The notes: a model not told the origin generated them from the sequence alone. 64,000 nt of DNA from CAMLIZ01 sp040758375 (GCA_040758375.1 JBFLWE010000013.1:15183-79182), one strand, 5' to 3'. Counted from the stretch's first letter, positions 43,483 to 54,965 are shown. Made by a program: numbers and translations.

Positions 43483-44538
43483 ATGCAAGCCACGCCCGCC
43501 TACACCCGCGCCCAGGCGCTGCCGCAGATCCTCGCGCAGCGCATCGCCATCATCGACGGGGCGATGGGCACCATGATCCAGCGCTACAAGCTGGGCGAAG
43601 CCGACTACCGCGGCGAGCGCTTCAAGGACCACCCCAAGGACCTGAAGGGCAACAACGACCTGCTCGTGCTCACGCGGCCGGACGTGATCCGCGAGATCCA
43701 CGAGAGCTATCTGAAGGCCGGCGCCGACATCATCGAGACCAACACCTTCGGCGCCACCTCGGTGGCGCAGGAAGACTACGCGCTCGGCTCCCTGGCGCGC
43801 GAGATGAACGTGGCTGCGGCGCGCATCGCCAAGGAGGTGGCGGCGCGGCACGGCACGCCCGACAAGCCGCGCTTCGTGGCCGGCGCCCTGGGCCCCACGC
43901 CGCGCACGGCCAGCATCAGCCCGGACGTCAACGATCCCGGCGCCCGCAACATCGACTTCGACACCCTGCGCGCGGCCTACCACGAACAAGCCGCCGGCCT
44001 GCTCGAAGGCGGCTGCGACCTGTTCCTGGTGGAGACGATCTTCGACACGCTCAATGCCAAGGCCGCGATCTTCGCGCTGGACGAGCTGATGGAGCAGACC
44101 GGCGAGCGCCTGCCGGTGATCATTTCCGGCACCGTGACCGACGCCTCCGGCCGCATCCTCTCGGGCCAGACGGTCACCGCGTTCTGGCACTCGGTGCGCC
44201 ATGCCCGGCCGATCGCCGTGGGCCTGAACTGCGCCCTGGGCGCGGCGCTGATGCGGCCCTACATCGAAGAGCTGTCGAAGGTGGCGGCCGAGACCTGGAT
44301 CAGCTGCTACCCCAACGCCGGCCTGCCCAACCCGATGAGCGAGACGGGCTTCGACGAGACGCCCGAGGTCACCGGCGCGCTGCTGGAAGAGTTTGCCAAG
44401 GCCGGCTTCCTCAACATCGCCGGCGGCTGCTGCGGCACCACGCCGGAGCACATTGCCGCGATCGCGCAGCGCGTGTCGGCCTACCGACCGCGCCACAAGC
44501 AGGACCCGCTGTTCAGCGGCCTGCTGCAGGCGGCCTGA
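43483..44538 (+). CDS. metH: Methionine synthase, homocysteine-binding module (split MetH, part 1)
   Basis: A 351-residue homocysteine S-methyltransferase domain, equal to the N-terminal module of cobalamin-dependent methionine synthase. The beginning RIAIIDGAMGTMIQRYKL and ETNTFGATSVAQEDY, and the zinc cysteines in VGLNCALGA and GGCCGTTPEH, are intact. It transfers the methyl group to homocysteine. The rest of MetH is a separate gene at 45275. A TACAAT -10 element at 43471-43476 sits 7 nt before the ATG, so the transcript may be nearly leaderless. No riboswitch is visible here. Confidence 0.95.
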   Translation: MQATPAYTRAQALPQILAQRIAIIDGAMGTMIQRYKLGEADYRGERFKDHPKDLKGNNDLLVLTRPDVIREIHESYLKAGADIIETNTFGATSVAQEDYALGSLAREMNVAAARIAKEVAARHGTPDKPRFVAGALGPTPRTASISPDVNDPGARNIDFDTLRAAYHEQAAGLLEGGCDLFLVETIFDTLNAKAAIFALDELMEQTGERLPVIISGTVTDASGRILSGQTVTAFWHSVRHARPIAVGLNCALGAALMRPYIEELSKVAAETWISCYPNAGLPNPMSETGFDETPEVTGALLEEFAKAGFLNIAGGCCGTTPEHIAAIAQRVSAYRPRHKQDPLFSGLLQAA

Positions 44539-44550
44539 AGCGCCGGGGCG

Positions 44551-45048
44551 CTACAGCTTGCCGATCAGGATCTCGATCGCCTCGGCAGGCGCGCCGTTCA
44601 CCGCAGCGAAGTGTGCCGCTGGCACGCCCTTGCCCACCAGGTAGTCGCGCGCACTTGCCGCGCGTTCGCGGGCGAGCTGGCCCGCGTTGCGCCCGTCGCC
44701 GGGGGCTGCCACCCGGGCCCTCATGCCCGGGGCTCTGGCGCTGGGCGCCAGGTAGTCCAGCACCTTGGCCAGCGGCGGCTTCACCACCGCGCGGCCCTTG
44801 TCGAACGAGAACTTCAACGGCACCTCCACCCGCATGCTGCCCTCGGAAGTCATCTCGAAGACCACCGGCGTGCCGCGGAACAGCTCGGCCAGGCGCCGCT
44901 GTTCATCGGGCAGCGACAACACGGTCACCGGCGGTGCCGAGGGCGCGGTGCCGGGCGCCTGCTGCACCGGCGGCGCCTGGGTGGAGGTGGCGCAGCCGGC
45001 CGTCAGGGCCGCCGCGGCGAGTGCAGAAAGAAGAAGCCGTCGTTCCAT
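44551..45048 (-). CDS. OmpA-like lipoprotein
   Basis: A 165-residue probable lipoprotein. The signal peptide ends in a lipobox (ALTAGC), then a Pro/Ala/Gln-rich linker and a short OmpA-type peptidoglycan-associated domain (VPLKFSFDKGRAVVKPPLAK, then GQLARERAASARDYLVGKGV). The domain is shorter than usual and the central D and R residues are only partly recognisable. It lies on the opposite strand between the two metH pieces. The start ATG 45048 gives the signal peptide; the longer frame to 45120 does not. Confidence 0.78.
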   Translation of the reverse strand: MERRLLLSALAAAALTAGCATSTQAPPVQQAPGTAPSAPPVTVLSLPDEQRRLAELFRGTPVVFEMTSEGSMRVEVPLKFSFDKGRAVVKPPLAKVLDYLAPSARAPGMRARVAAPGDGRNAGQLARERAASARDYLVGKGVPAAHFAAVNGAPAEAIEILIGKL

Positions 45049-45163
45049 GCCGAGATTGCAGGCAAAGTGCATGCGAAGTTCCATCGTGAAGCCGTAAGCC
45101 CTGTCACGGGGTGTTCCCATACCCCCTGATCAAGGGCCCGCCGAGGACCGTAAAATTCCGCGG

Positions 45164-45245
45164 TCCCGAGGAGCGTTGCGACGGTGAGCCCTCACCGCCA
45201 GGCTCGGGCCCCGGCATCGTCCGCCGGTCGTGCAACGGCGCTCGC
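45164..45245 (+). promoter_or_regulatory. S-adenosylhomocysteine (SAH) riboswitch upstream of metH part 2
   Basis: The leader has the SAH riboswitch core in order: CCCGAGGAGCGTTGCGACGG (45165-45184), then AGGCTCGGG (45200-45208), then GCAACGGCGCTC (45232-45243). CCCGAG pairs with CTCGGG, GAGCG with CGCTC and TTGC with GCAA, giving the two helices and pseudoknot of this class. SAH riboswitches turn on SAH-recycling and methionine genes in Beta- and Gammaproteobacteria. A -10-like TAAAAT lies at 45151-45156. It ends 30 nt before the metH start. Confidence 0.85.
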
Positions 45246-45274
45246 CTTCGAAGTTTTTCCCAGAAGCCAGCGCC

Positions 45275-48028
<2,754 letters not shown>

Positions 48029-48200
48029 GCGCCAAGCGCCAGCGCGGTCCTCGTCCTGCACCCCCGGCCGCGCTGGGCGGCGGCCGGGTCTCGTAGCGCC
48101 GTGTTACGCCTGATTCCACGCCGATGGCAACCAAGCCGCCCGCCGGACGTTCAATGGGCATGCGGGCTGCCCGGCGGTCCGCGGTTTCAGGAGAAAACGA

Positions 48201-48974
48201 ATGACCGATACCACCCTGGCCCCCCGTCCCGCGTCGCGCATGTTGTCGCCGGCTGCCTTGCTCGGCGCCGGCGTGCTGCTGGCCTCCTTGGGAGCTGCAG
48301 CGGGCTGGATGATGCATGACGCGCGTCCGGCCTCCGACGCCGAGGCGGCGCGCCTGGCGCTGGCGCCCAATGAATCGATCGTGCCGCAAGCCCCGGCCGC
48401 GGTGCTCAACGAGCAGCGTACCCCTGCCACGGCCGGGCCGTCGGCCGAGACGGCGGCCCCGGCCAAGGCACCGCGCGCGGCGGCAACCCAGCGCCCGGCG
48501 CGCCCCGCGCCCCGCGCACAGGGTGCCGAAGGCTCCACCTCGGGCAGCGGCACCAGCCGCGCCGAGCCCGTCGTCACGCAGCGTGCTGCCGTGTGTGACC
48601 ACTGCGGCGTGGTCGAGGGGGTGCGTGCCTTCCAGCGCAAGGGCGAGGCCAGCGGCGTCGGCGCCGTGGCCGGCGGCGTGATCGGCGGCCTGCTCGGCAA
48701 CAAGGTCGGCGGCGGCAATGGCCGCAAGGCCATGACCGTGGTGGGGGCCGTGGGCGGTGGCCTGGCCGGCCACGAGATCGAAAAGCGCGTCAAGAGCGAG
48801 ACGCTCTACGAAGTGCGCGTGCGCATGGACGACGGCAGCCTGCGCACGCTGACCCAGCGCAGCGCGCCCACGCCCGGCACCCGCGTGGTGGTCGAGGGCA
48901 ACACCTTGCGCGCCGCATCGAGCCGCGACACCGACAACGGCGGCATGGTGCGCACCGCGGCCCAGAGCAGCTGA
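48201..48974 (+). CDS. Glycine zipper 2TM domain protein
   Basis: A 257-residue membrane-associated protein: an N-terminal hydrophobic segment (LLGAGVLLASLGAAAGWMMH), an Ala/Pro-rich spacer with a CDHCGVVEGV motif, and a glycine-zipper 2TM domain (GVGAVAGGVIGGLLGNKVGG, then VVGAVGGGLAGHEIEKRV). A C-terminal region follows (YEVRVRMDDGSLRTLTQR). The layout resembles SlyB/Rcs-related outer-membrane lipoprotein-like proteins, but the N-terminus is a membrane anchor rather than a lipobox. The function is unknown. GGAG lies 10 nt before ATG 48201. Confidence 0.85.
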   Translation: MTDTTLAPRPASRMLSPAALLGAGVLLASLGAAAGWMMHDARPASDAEAARLALAPNESIVPQAPAAVLNEQRTPATAGPSAETAAPAKAPRAAATQRPARPAPRAQGAEGSTSGSGTSRAEPVVTQRAAVCDHCGVVEGVRAFQRKGEASGVGAVAGGVIGGLLGNKVGGGNGRKAMTVVGAVGGGLAGHEIEKRVKSETLYEVRVRMDDGSLRTLTQRSAPTPGTRVVVEGNTLRAASSRDTDNGGMVRTAAQSS

Positions 48975-49052
48975 GGCCGCACCCGCCTACCGCATCCAAG
49001 GCAAACAGCGCAGCGCCGGCTGTGCCGGGCGGCGGCGTGTCGCCCGGTCGAA

Positions 49053-49074
49053 GGGGCGCGCCGCAGGCGCGCCC
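49053..49074. terminator. GC-rich hairpin between convergent genes
   Basis: GGGCGCGCC (49054-49062) pairs with GGCGCGCCC (49066-49074) around a 3-nt loop, between the glycine-zipper gene and the end of comM, which stops at 49075. It has no T-run. A bidirectional transcript end is the likely role. Confidence 0.55.
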
Positions 49075-50601
49075 TCAGCCGGCGGCCAGGCCGCGCCGGT
49101 ATTGCAGCGCCTCGGCCACGTGCGCGCTGCCCACGCGTGCCTCGCCGGCCAGGTCGGCGATGGTGCGCGCCACCTTCAGCGTGCGATGCAGGCTGCGCCC
49201 CGACCAGCCCAGGCGTTCGGCGGCCGATTGCAGCAGCTGCTCTGCCGGGCCGTCCAGGTGCACATGGGCGGCGAGGTCCGCGGCGCCGAGCTCTGCGTTG
49301 CACTTGCCCTGGCGCGAAAGCTGCCGCTCGCGCGCAGCGGCCGTGCGCGCCGCCACCTCGGCGCTGCTCTCGCCTTGCGGCAGCGACAGCAGCTCGCGCG
49401 GCCTGACCGCGGGCACCTCCACCTGCAGGTCGATGCGGTCGATCAGCGGCCCCGACAAGCGGCCCTGGTAGCGCGCCACCGCTTCAGGGCTGCAGCGGCA
49501 GCTGCGGCCGGTGGCGGCGAAAGCGCCCAGGTAGCCGCAAGGACAAGGGTTCATCGCGGCCACGAGCTGGAAACGCGCCGGATACGCCGCCTGCCGCCCG
49601 GCGCGCGAGATCGTGATGCGCCCTGTCTCCAGCGGTTCGCGCAGGGCCTCCAGCGCGCTGCGCGGGAACTCGGGCAGTTCATCGAGGAAGAGCACGCCGC
49701 CGTGGGCGAGCGAGATCTCGCCCGGCTTCGGCGGCGTGCCGCCACCCACGAGCGCCACCGCGGTGGCCGAGTGGTGCGGCGCACGCACCGGCCGCAGCCG
49801 CCACTGCGCCGGATCGAAGCCGCGCGGCGTGAGGCTGTGCAAGGCGGCGCAGGCGAGGGCCTCGTCTTCGGCCATTGGCGGCAGCAGGCCCGGCAGGCGC
49901 TGCGCCAGCATCGATTTGCCCGTGCCGGGCGGCCCGATCATCAGCAGCGAATGCTGGCCGGCCGCGGCAATCTCCAGCACCCGCTTGGCTGCGGCCTGGC
50001 CGCGCACGTCCCGCAGGTCGGCCGCCTCGGCCGGCGCGGTGCCTGGCAGCGGCTGGGCCAGAGGCAGCGGCTGAGCCTCGTCGCCGGGGCGCAGCGACTG
50101 CACCACGTCCAGCAAGGTGGCGGCGCTGCGCACGGCCACGCCGCCAACCCGCGCGGCTTCGGCCGCGCTGGCGGCGGGCAACACCAGCGTGCGGCCTTCG
50201 CCCTGTGCGCGCAGCGCGAGCGCCAGCGCCAGGGCACCGCGCACGGGCCGCAGTTCGCCGGCCAGCGACAACTCGCCGGCGAACTCGTGTGCCGCCAGCC
50301 GTGCCGCATCGATCTCGCCGGCCGCGGCCAGGATGCCCAGCGCGATGGGCAGGTCGAAGCGCCCCGACTCCTTGGGCAGATCGGCCGGCGCCAGGTTGAC
50401 CGTCACCCGCTTGTTGTGCGGGAAGCCCAGGCCGCTGGTGGACAGCGCAGCGCGCACCCGTTCGCGCGCTTCCTTCACCTCGGTGTCGGCCAGGCCCACC
50501 AGCGTGAAGCTGGGCAGACCATTCGCCAGGTGCACCTCGACCTGCACCGGCGGCGCCTGCAAGCCCTCGAGCGCGCGGCTGAAGACGACGGCCAGCGACA
50601 T
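49075..50601 (-). CDS. comM: ComM/YifB family Mg-chelatase-like AAA ATPase
   Basis: A 508-residue protein with the ComM N-terminal domain (VEVHLANGLPSFTLVGLADT, then LAPADLPKESGRFDLPIALG), a Walker A GPPGTGKSMLAQRLPGLLPP, a Mg-chelatase ATPase core (LAHGGVLFLDELPEFPRSAL) and the C-terminal helical domain (LSGPLIDRIDLQVEVPAVRP). ComM promotes branch migration of incoming DNA during natural transformation. It is divergent from the porin operon. The start ATG 50601 gives the full-length family protein. Confidence 0.95.
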   Translation of the reverse strand: MSLAVVFSRALEGLQAPPVQVEVHLANGLPSFTLVGLADTEVKEARERVRAALSTSGLGFPHNKRVTVNLAPADLPKESGRFDLPIALGILAAAGEIDAARLAAHEFAGELSLAGELRPVRGALALALALRAQGEGRTLVLPAASAAEAARVGGVAVRSAATLLDVVQSLRPGDEAQPLPLAQPLPGTAPAEAADLRDVRGQAAAKRVLEIAAAGQHSLLMIGPPGTGKSMLAQRLPGLLPPMAEDEALACAALHSLTPRGFDPAQWRLRPVRAPHHSATAVALVGGGTPPKPGEISLAHGGVLFLDELPEFPRSALEALREPLETGRITISRAGRQAAYPARFQLVAAMNPCPCGYLGAFAATGRSCRCSPEAVARYQGRLSGPLIDRIDLQVEVPAVRPRELLSLPQGESSAEVAARTAAARERQLSRQGKCNAELGAADLAAHVHLDGPAEQLLQSAAERLGWSGRSLHRTLKVARTIADLAGEARVGSAHVAEALQYRRGLAAG

Positions 50602-50686
50602 GTTCTCGGCTCTCTCCCTCTTGTGATGGGGCGGGATTGTGCCGCCGGAGCAAAGCGCGCCCAGCCCCCTGTTCGCAGGCATCGAG

Positions 50687-50802
50687 TTGGTGCGCGATGC
50701 ACCAGTTGGTGATCGCGGTGTGCGCAAGACGTGCGAAAGGAGCGGATTCGCCCAGCTTTGGGGCGGCTTTGCGGGCCACCAGGCCGGGCACAGAAGCTGC
50801 AA
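50687..50802 (+). promoter_or_regulatory. Putative sigma-54 promoter with NtrC-like sites for porin-glnK-amtB
   Basis: At 50786-50802 GGGCAC-N5-CTGCAA shows GG-N10-GC spacing of a -24/-12 promoter. At 50688-50711, TGGTGC-N5-GCACCA and an overlapping GCACCA-GT-TGGTGA resemble NtrC half-sites (GCACCA-N3-TGGTGC). They lie about 110 nt before the expected transcript start, a usual enhancer distance. The downstream genes are classic NtrC targets. Confidence 0.6.
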
Positions 50803-50847
50803 AAAGGCCCCGGCCTTCTGTTTCCTATCCCCATTGCGGAGCCCCTG

Positions 50848-51582
50848 ATGAAGAAATCGACGCTTGCCCTCGCAGCCGCTGCCCTGCTGACCGTACTGCC
50901 CGGACACTCGTACGCCGATGACATGTTCTCGTTCAACGTGGGCGCGGTCACCGACTACCGCTACCGCGGCATTTCGCAATCGCGCCTGAAGCCGGCCGTG
51001 CAAGGGGGCATCGATGTGGCGCTGCCCGCGGGCTTCTATGTCGGCACCTGGGCGTCGTCGATCAAGTGGATCAAGGACGCGGGTGGCGGTGCCGACGCCG
51101 AGGTGGACCTCTACGGTGGCTGGAAGGGTGAAGTGGGTGCCGGCCTGACGCTGGACGTGGGCGTGCTGCGCTACCAGTACCCCGGCCATGACCTCGGCGT
51201 GTCGCCGAACACCACCGAGCTGTACGGTGCGCTGAGCTACGGCCCGGTGACCGCCAAGTATTCGCATGGCGTGACCAACCTGTTCGGCTTCAGCGACAGC
51301 AAGAACAGCGGCTACTTCGATCTCTCCGCCACGTTCGACGTCAGCGGCTTCGCGGTGACGCCGCATGTGGGCTACCAGCGCGTCGCTCACAACAGCGACT
51401 TCTCGTACACCGATGTCTCGCTCACCGTGGGCAAGGAAGTGGTGAAGGGCCTGACGGTGAGCCTGGCGGCCGTGGCCACCGACACCAAGAGCATCAACGG
51501 GGTGAAGGCATATGCCTCGCCGGCCAACGGCAAGAACCTGGGCCGCGCCGGGCTGGTGGCCGGCGTCAAGTACGTCTTTTAA
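50848..51582 (+). CDS. TorF/TIGR02001-type putative outer-membrane porin
   Basis: A 244-residue outer-membrane beta-barrel protein with a signal peptide (about residues 1-23, ending SYADD-like) and repeated beta strands (FNVGAVTDYRYRGISQSRLK, FYVGTWASSIKWI, ending in VAGVKYVF with a C-terminal Phe). This TIGR02001-like family is often found with glnK-amtB in Burkholderiales. It may help ammonium or amino-acid passage across the outer membrane. It heads the porin-glnK-amtB operon with glnK 14 nt downstream. Confidence 0.88.
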   Translation: MKKSTLALAAAALLTVLPGHSYADDMFSFNVGAVTDYRYRGISQSRLKPAVQGGIDVALPAGFYVGTWASSIKWIKDAGGGADAEVDLYGGWKGEVGAGLTLDVGVLRYQYPGHDLGVSPNTTELYGALSYGPVTAKYSHGVTNLFGFSDSKNSGYFDLSATFDVSGFAVTPHVGYQRVAHNSDFSYTDVSLTVGKEVVKGLTVSLAAVATDTKSINGVKAYASPANGKNLGRAGLVAGVKYVF

Positions 51583-51596
51583 CCAAGGAGTCAGCC

Positions 51597-51935
51597 ATGA
51601 AGATGGTGACCGCCATCGTCAAGCCGTTCAAGCTGGACGAAGTGCGCGAGGCCCTGAGCGGCATCGGCGTTCAGGGCATCACGGTGACCGAGGTCAAGGG
51701 CTTCGGCCGCCAGAAGGGCCACACCGAGCTGTACCGCGGCGCGGAGTACGTGGTCGACTTCCTGCCCAAGGTGAAGATCGAGGCGGCGGTGGACGATGCC
51801 ATCGTCGACCGCGTGATCGAAGCGATCGAAGGTGCCGCGCGCACCGGCAAGATCGGCGACGGCAAGATCTTCGTCTCGGCGCTCGAGCAGGTGGTGCGCA
51901 TCCGCACCGGCGAGACCGGCAAGGACGCGTTGTAA
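51597..51935 (+). CDS. glnK: Nitrogen regulatory protein PII (GlnK)
   Basis: A 112-residue PII protein, the usual length. It senses ATP/ADP, 2-oxoglutarate and uridylylation and binds AmtB to close ammonium uptake when nitrogen is abundant. The T-loop has Tyr51 in ELYRGAEY, the uridylylation site, and the C-terminal RTGETGKDAL belongs to the nucleotide-binding loop. The position before amtB identifies it as GlnK rather than GlnB. AAGGAG lies 6 nt before ATG 51597. Confidence 0.95.
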   Translation: MKMVTAIVKPFKLDEVREALSGIGVQGITVTEVKGFGRQKGHTELYRGAEYVVDFLPKVKIEAAVDDAIVDRVIEAIEGAARTGKIGDGKIFVSALEQVVRIRTGETGKDAL

Positions 51936-51969
51936 GCCCGCACACTACAGAGATAGAGAGACAGCCATC

Positions 51970-53481
51970 ATGAGAAAACTGATCGCTTCCCTGGCCTTGG
52001 GTCTCGCGGTCGCCGGCTTCGCCGGCGCGGCCCTGGCCCAGGACGGCGCCGCTTCGGCGCCGGCCGCCGCGGCCTCCGTGGCCGCCGAAGCCGCCGCGCC
52101 GGTGGCCGCAGCGGCTGCTGCCCAGCCCGCCTCTGCCGCTGCGCCTGCAGCGCCGGTCGCCAACAAGGGCGACGTCGGCTGGATGCTGCTTTCCACGCTG
52201 CTGGTCATCATGATGACCATCCCCGGCCTGGCGCTGTTCTACGGCGGCCTGGTGCGCAGCAAGAACATGCTGTCGGTGCTGATGCAGGTGATGGTCACGT
52301 TCTCGATGATCGTGGTGCTGTGGGCCCTGTACGGCTACAGCCTGGCCTTCACCGAGGGCAATGCCTTCATCGGGGGGCTCGACCGGCTGTTCATGAAGGG
52401 CATCTTCGACCCGGCCACGGGCACGTTTGCGATGGCGGCCACCTTCAGCAAGGGCGTCTACATCCCCGAACTGCTGTTCGCCGCGTTCCAGGCCACCTTC
52501 GCCGGCATCACCTGCTGCCTGATCGTGGGCGCCTTCGCCGAGCGCATCAAGTTCTCGGCCGTGCTGCTGTTCATGGCGCTGTGGTTCACTTTCAGCTACG
52601 CGCCGATCGCCCACATGGTGTGGTACTGGATGGGCCCCGACGCTTACGCCAGCGCCGACGTGGTGGACGCGATGAACGCCAAGGCCGGCTTCCTGTGGCA
52701 GATGGGCGCGCTCGACTTCGCCGGCGGCACCGTGGTGCACATCAATGCGGCCGTCGCCGGCCTGGTGGGCGCCTTCTTGGTGGGCAAGCGCATCGGCTAT
52801 GGCAAGGAAGCCTTCACCCCGCACTCGCTGACGCTGACGATGGTGGGCGCCTCGCTGCTGTGGGTGGGCTGGTTCGGCTTCAATGCGGGCTCGGCGCTGG
52901 AAGCCGGCAACAGCGCCGTGCTGGCCTTCATGAACACCTTCACCGCCACGGCGGCCGCGGTGCTGGCCTGGTGCATCGGCGAGGCGCTGCTCAAGGGCAA
53001 GGCTTCGATGCTGGGCGCCGCCTCGGGCGCCGTCGCCGGCCTGGTGGCCATCACCCCGGCCGCCGGCAACGTGGGCCTGATGGGCGCCATCGTGATCGGC
53101 CTGGTCGCCGGCTTTGCCTGCCTGTGGGGCGTGAACGGCCTGAAGAAGCTGCTGGGCGCCGACGACTCGCTCGACGTGTTCGGCGTGCACGGCGTGGGCG
53201 GCATCGTGGGCGCGCTGCTCACCGGCGTGTTCAACACCCAGGCGCTGGGCGGCCCGGGCCTGGTCACCGACTGGGTCACCGCCACCGTGGGCTCCAACAC
53301 CATCGGCACGCAGGTGTGGATCCAGCTCAAGGCGGTGCTGGTCACCGTGGTGTGGTCGGCGGTGGTGTCCTTCGTGGCCTACAAGGTGGTCGACCTGCTG
53401 ATCGGCCTGCGGGTCACCGAAGAAGAAGAGCGCGAGGGCCTGGACATCAGCGCCCACGGCGAGACCGCTTATCACAAGTAA
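51970..53481 (+). CDS. amtB: Ammonium transporter AmtB
   Basis: A 503-residue ammonium channel with a signal peptide (about residues 1-24, ending ALAQ), a long Ala-rich spacer to about residue 64, and eleven transmembrane helices. The twin His of the pore lie in VVHINAAVAG (first) and FGVHGVGG (second). PSF-gate Phe residues, and the D of the FYGGLVRSKN segment, are in family positions. The C-terminal tail (RVTEEEEREGLD) is the GlnK-binding region. Operon with porin and glnK; a terminator follows. Confidence 0.97.
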   Translation: MRKLIASLALGLAVAGFAGAALAQDGAASAPAAAASVAAEAAAPVAAAAAAQPASAAAPAAPVANKGDVGWMLLSTLLVIMMTIPGLALFYGGLVRSKNMLSVLMQVMVTFSMIVVLWALYGYSLAFTEGNAFIGGLDRLFMKGIFDPATGTFAMAATFSKGVYIPELLFAAFQATFAGITCCLIVGAFAERIKFSAVLLFMALWFTFSYAPIAHMVWYWMGPDAYASADVVDAMNAKAGFLWQMGALDFAGGTVVHINAAVAGLVGAFLVGKRIGYGKEAFTPHSLTLTMVGASLLWVGWFGFNAGSALEAGNSAVLAFMNTFTATAAAVLAWCIGEALLKGKASMLGAASGAVAGLVAITPAAGNVGLMGAIVIGLVAGFACLWGVNGLKKLLGADDSLDVFGVHGVGGIVGALLTGVFNTQALGGPGLVTDWVTATVGSNTIGTQVWIQLKAVLVTVVWSAVVSFVAYKVVDLLIGLRVTEEEEREGLDISAHGETAYHK

Positions 53482-53501
53482 GCGCCGGCTTGCCCGGTGT
53501 G

Positions 53502-53535
53502 CAAGGGGCCGCCTTCGGGCGGCCCCTTGCTTTTT
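53502..53535 (+). terminator. Rho-independent terminator after amtB
   Basis: A 12-bp stem (53502-53513 with 53518-53529) with a UUCG loop is followed by C and then TTTTT, starting 20 nt after the amtB stop. Confidence 0.93.
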
Positions 53536-53642
53536 GAAGAGCCGATGGCATCGGCCTTGCCAAACCAGGGTTTAGGCTCCAACTCCCTACAATCTTTTTC
53601 CCCCCTCGCCGACTCACCAGACCTTCACTCAAAGGGCGATCC

Positions 53643-54938
53643 ATGGTCCCGCACCTCATCACCGCGCTCAACGGCCCCATCAACGAGCTGGAGCAGCGCA
53701 TCCTCGAGTCCATGCCGGCCATCGAGCGCTGGTTCCGGCTGGAATGGATGGAGCACACGCCGCCGTTCTACACCTCGGTGGACGTGCGCAACGCGGGCTT
53801 CAAGCTGGCGCCGGTGGACACCAACCTGTTCCCCGGCGGTTGGAACAACCTCACCGAAGACATGCTGCCGCTGGCGGTGCAGGCCGCCATGGCGGCGATC
53901 GAGAAGATCTGCCCCGAAGCCAAGAACCTGCTGCTCATCCCCGAGAAGCACACGCGCAACACCTGGTACCTCACCAACGTGCTGCGCCTGAAGCAGATCT
54001 TCATGCAGGCGGGCCTCAACGTGCGACTGGGCAGCCTGGACGACACCGTCAAGGAGCCCACGACCCTGACGCTGCCTGACGGCGAGCAGCTCACGGTGGA
54101 GCCGCTGTTGCGCACGCGCGGGCGCCTGGGGCTGAAGGACTTCGACCCCTGCACCATCCTGCTCAACAACGACCTGTCCGCAGGCATTCCCAAGGTGCTG
54201 GAAAACCTGCACGAGCAGTACCTGCTGCCGCCGCTGCACGCCGGCTGGGCGGTGCGGCGCAAGACCAACCACTTCCAGGCCTACGAAGAGGTGGCCAAGA
54301 AATTCGCCAAGCTGCTGGGCATGGACCCCTGGCTGATCAACCCGATGTTCAGCCACTGCGGGCAGGTCAATTTCCAGGAGGGCACGGGGCTGGAGTGCGT
54401 GCAGGGCAACGTGGAGACGCTGCTCGGCAAGATCCGCCGCAAGTACAAGGAGTACGGCATCAACGAGAAGCCGTTCGTCATCGTGAAGGCCGACAACGGC
54501 ACCTACGGCATGGGCATCATGACCGTGCGCGATGCGAAGGAGCTCGACGAGATCGGCCGCCGCACGCGCAACAAGATGAGCGTGGCCAAGGACAACCAGG
54601 AGATCACCGAGGTGATCATCCAGGAGGGCGTGCCCACCTACGAACGCGTCAATGACGCGGTGGCCGAGCCGGTGGTCTACATGATCGACCGCTACGTCGT
54701 GGGCGGCTTCTACCGCGTGCATGCCGAGCGCGGCATCGACGAGAACCTCAACTCGCCGGGGGCGAGCTTCGTGCCGCTGGCCTTTGCCGAGAGCACGCAC
54801 CTGCCGCGGCTGGGCGCAAAACCCGGTGTGAGCGCTCCCAATCGCTTCTACATGTATGGCGTGATCGCGCGCCTGGCCATGCTGGCGGCCAGCTACGAGC
54901 TGGAGGCCACCGATCCCGACGCGGAAATCTACGAATGA
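53643..54938 (+). CDS. gshA: Glutamate-cysteine ligase, proteobacterial GshA type
   Basis: A 431-residue enzyme for the first step of glutathione synthesis, joining glutamate and cysteine with ATP. It belongs to the TIGR02049-like class (PHLITALNGPINELEQRIL, DTNLFPGGWNNLTEDMLPLA, HCGQVNFQEGTGLECVQGN and VKADNGTYGMGIMTV) found in Beta- and Acidithiobacillus-type bacteria rather than E. coli GshA. The start ATG 53643 follows a TACAAT -10-like element at 53588. gshB lies 3.2 kb downstream, with kup and benE between. Confidence 0.95.
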   Translation: MVPHLITALNGPINELEQRILESMPAIERWFRLEWMEHTPPFYTSVDVRNAGFKLAPVDTNLFPGGWNNLTEDMLPLAVQAAMAAIEKICPEAKNLLLIPEKHTRNTWYLTNVLRLKQIFMQAGLNVRLGSLDDTVKEPTTLTLPDGEQLTVEPLLRTRGRLGLKDFDPCTILLNNDLSAGIPKVLENLHEQYLLPPLHAGWAVRRKTNHFQAYEEVAKKFAKLLGMDPWLINPMFSHCGQVNFQEGTGLECVQGNVETLLGKIRRKYKEYGINEKPFVIVKADNGTYGMGIMTVRDAKELDEIGRRTRNKMSVAKDNQEITEVIIQEGVPTYERVNDAVAEPVVYMIDRYVVGGFYRVHAERGIDENLNSPGASFVPLAFAESTHLPRLGAKPGVSAPNRFYMYGVIARLAMLAASYELEATDPDAEIYE

Positions 54939-54965
54939 CCGCCGCCGCCGCGTCGCTCGGCGGGC

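Noticed and set aside
45230..45274. Earlier GTG start for metH part 2
   Set aside because: It lies inside the SAH riboswitch helices, and the added residues are not conserved MetH sequence.
53557..53593. TTGCCA ... TACAAT as a gshA promoter pair
   Set aside because: The spacing is 25 nt, too long for sigma-70. Only the TACAAT element is plausible.
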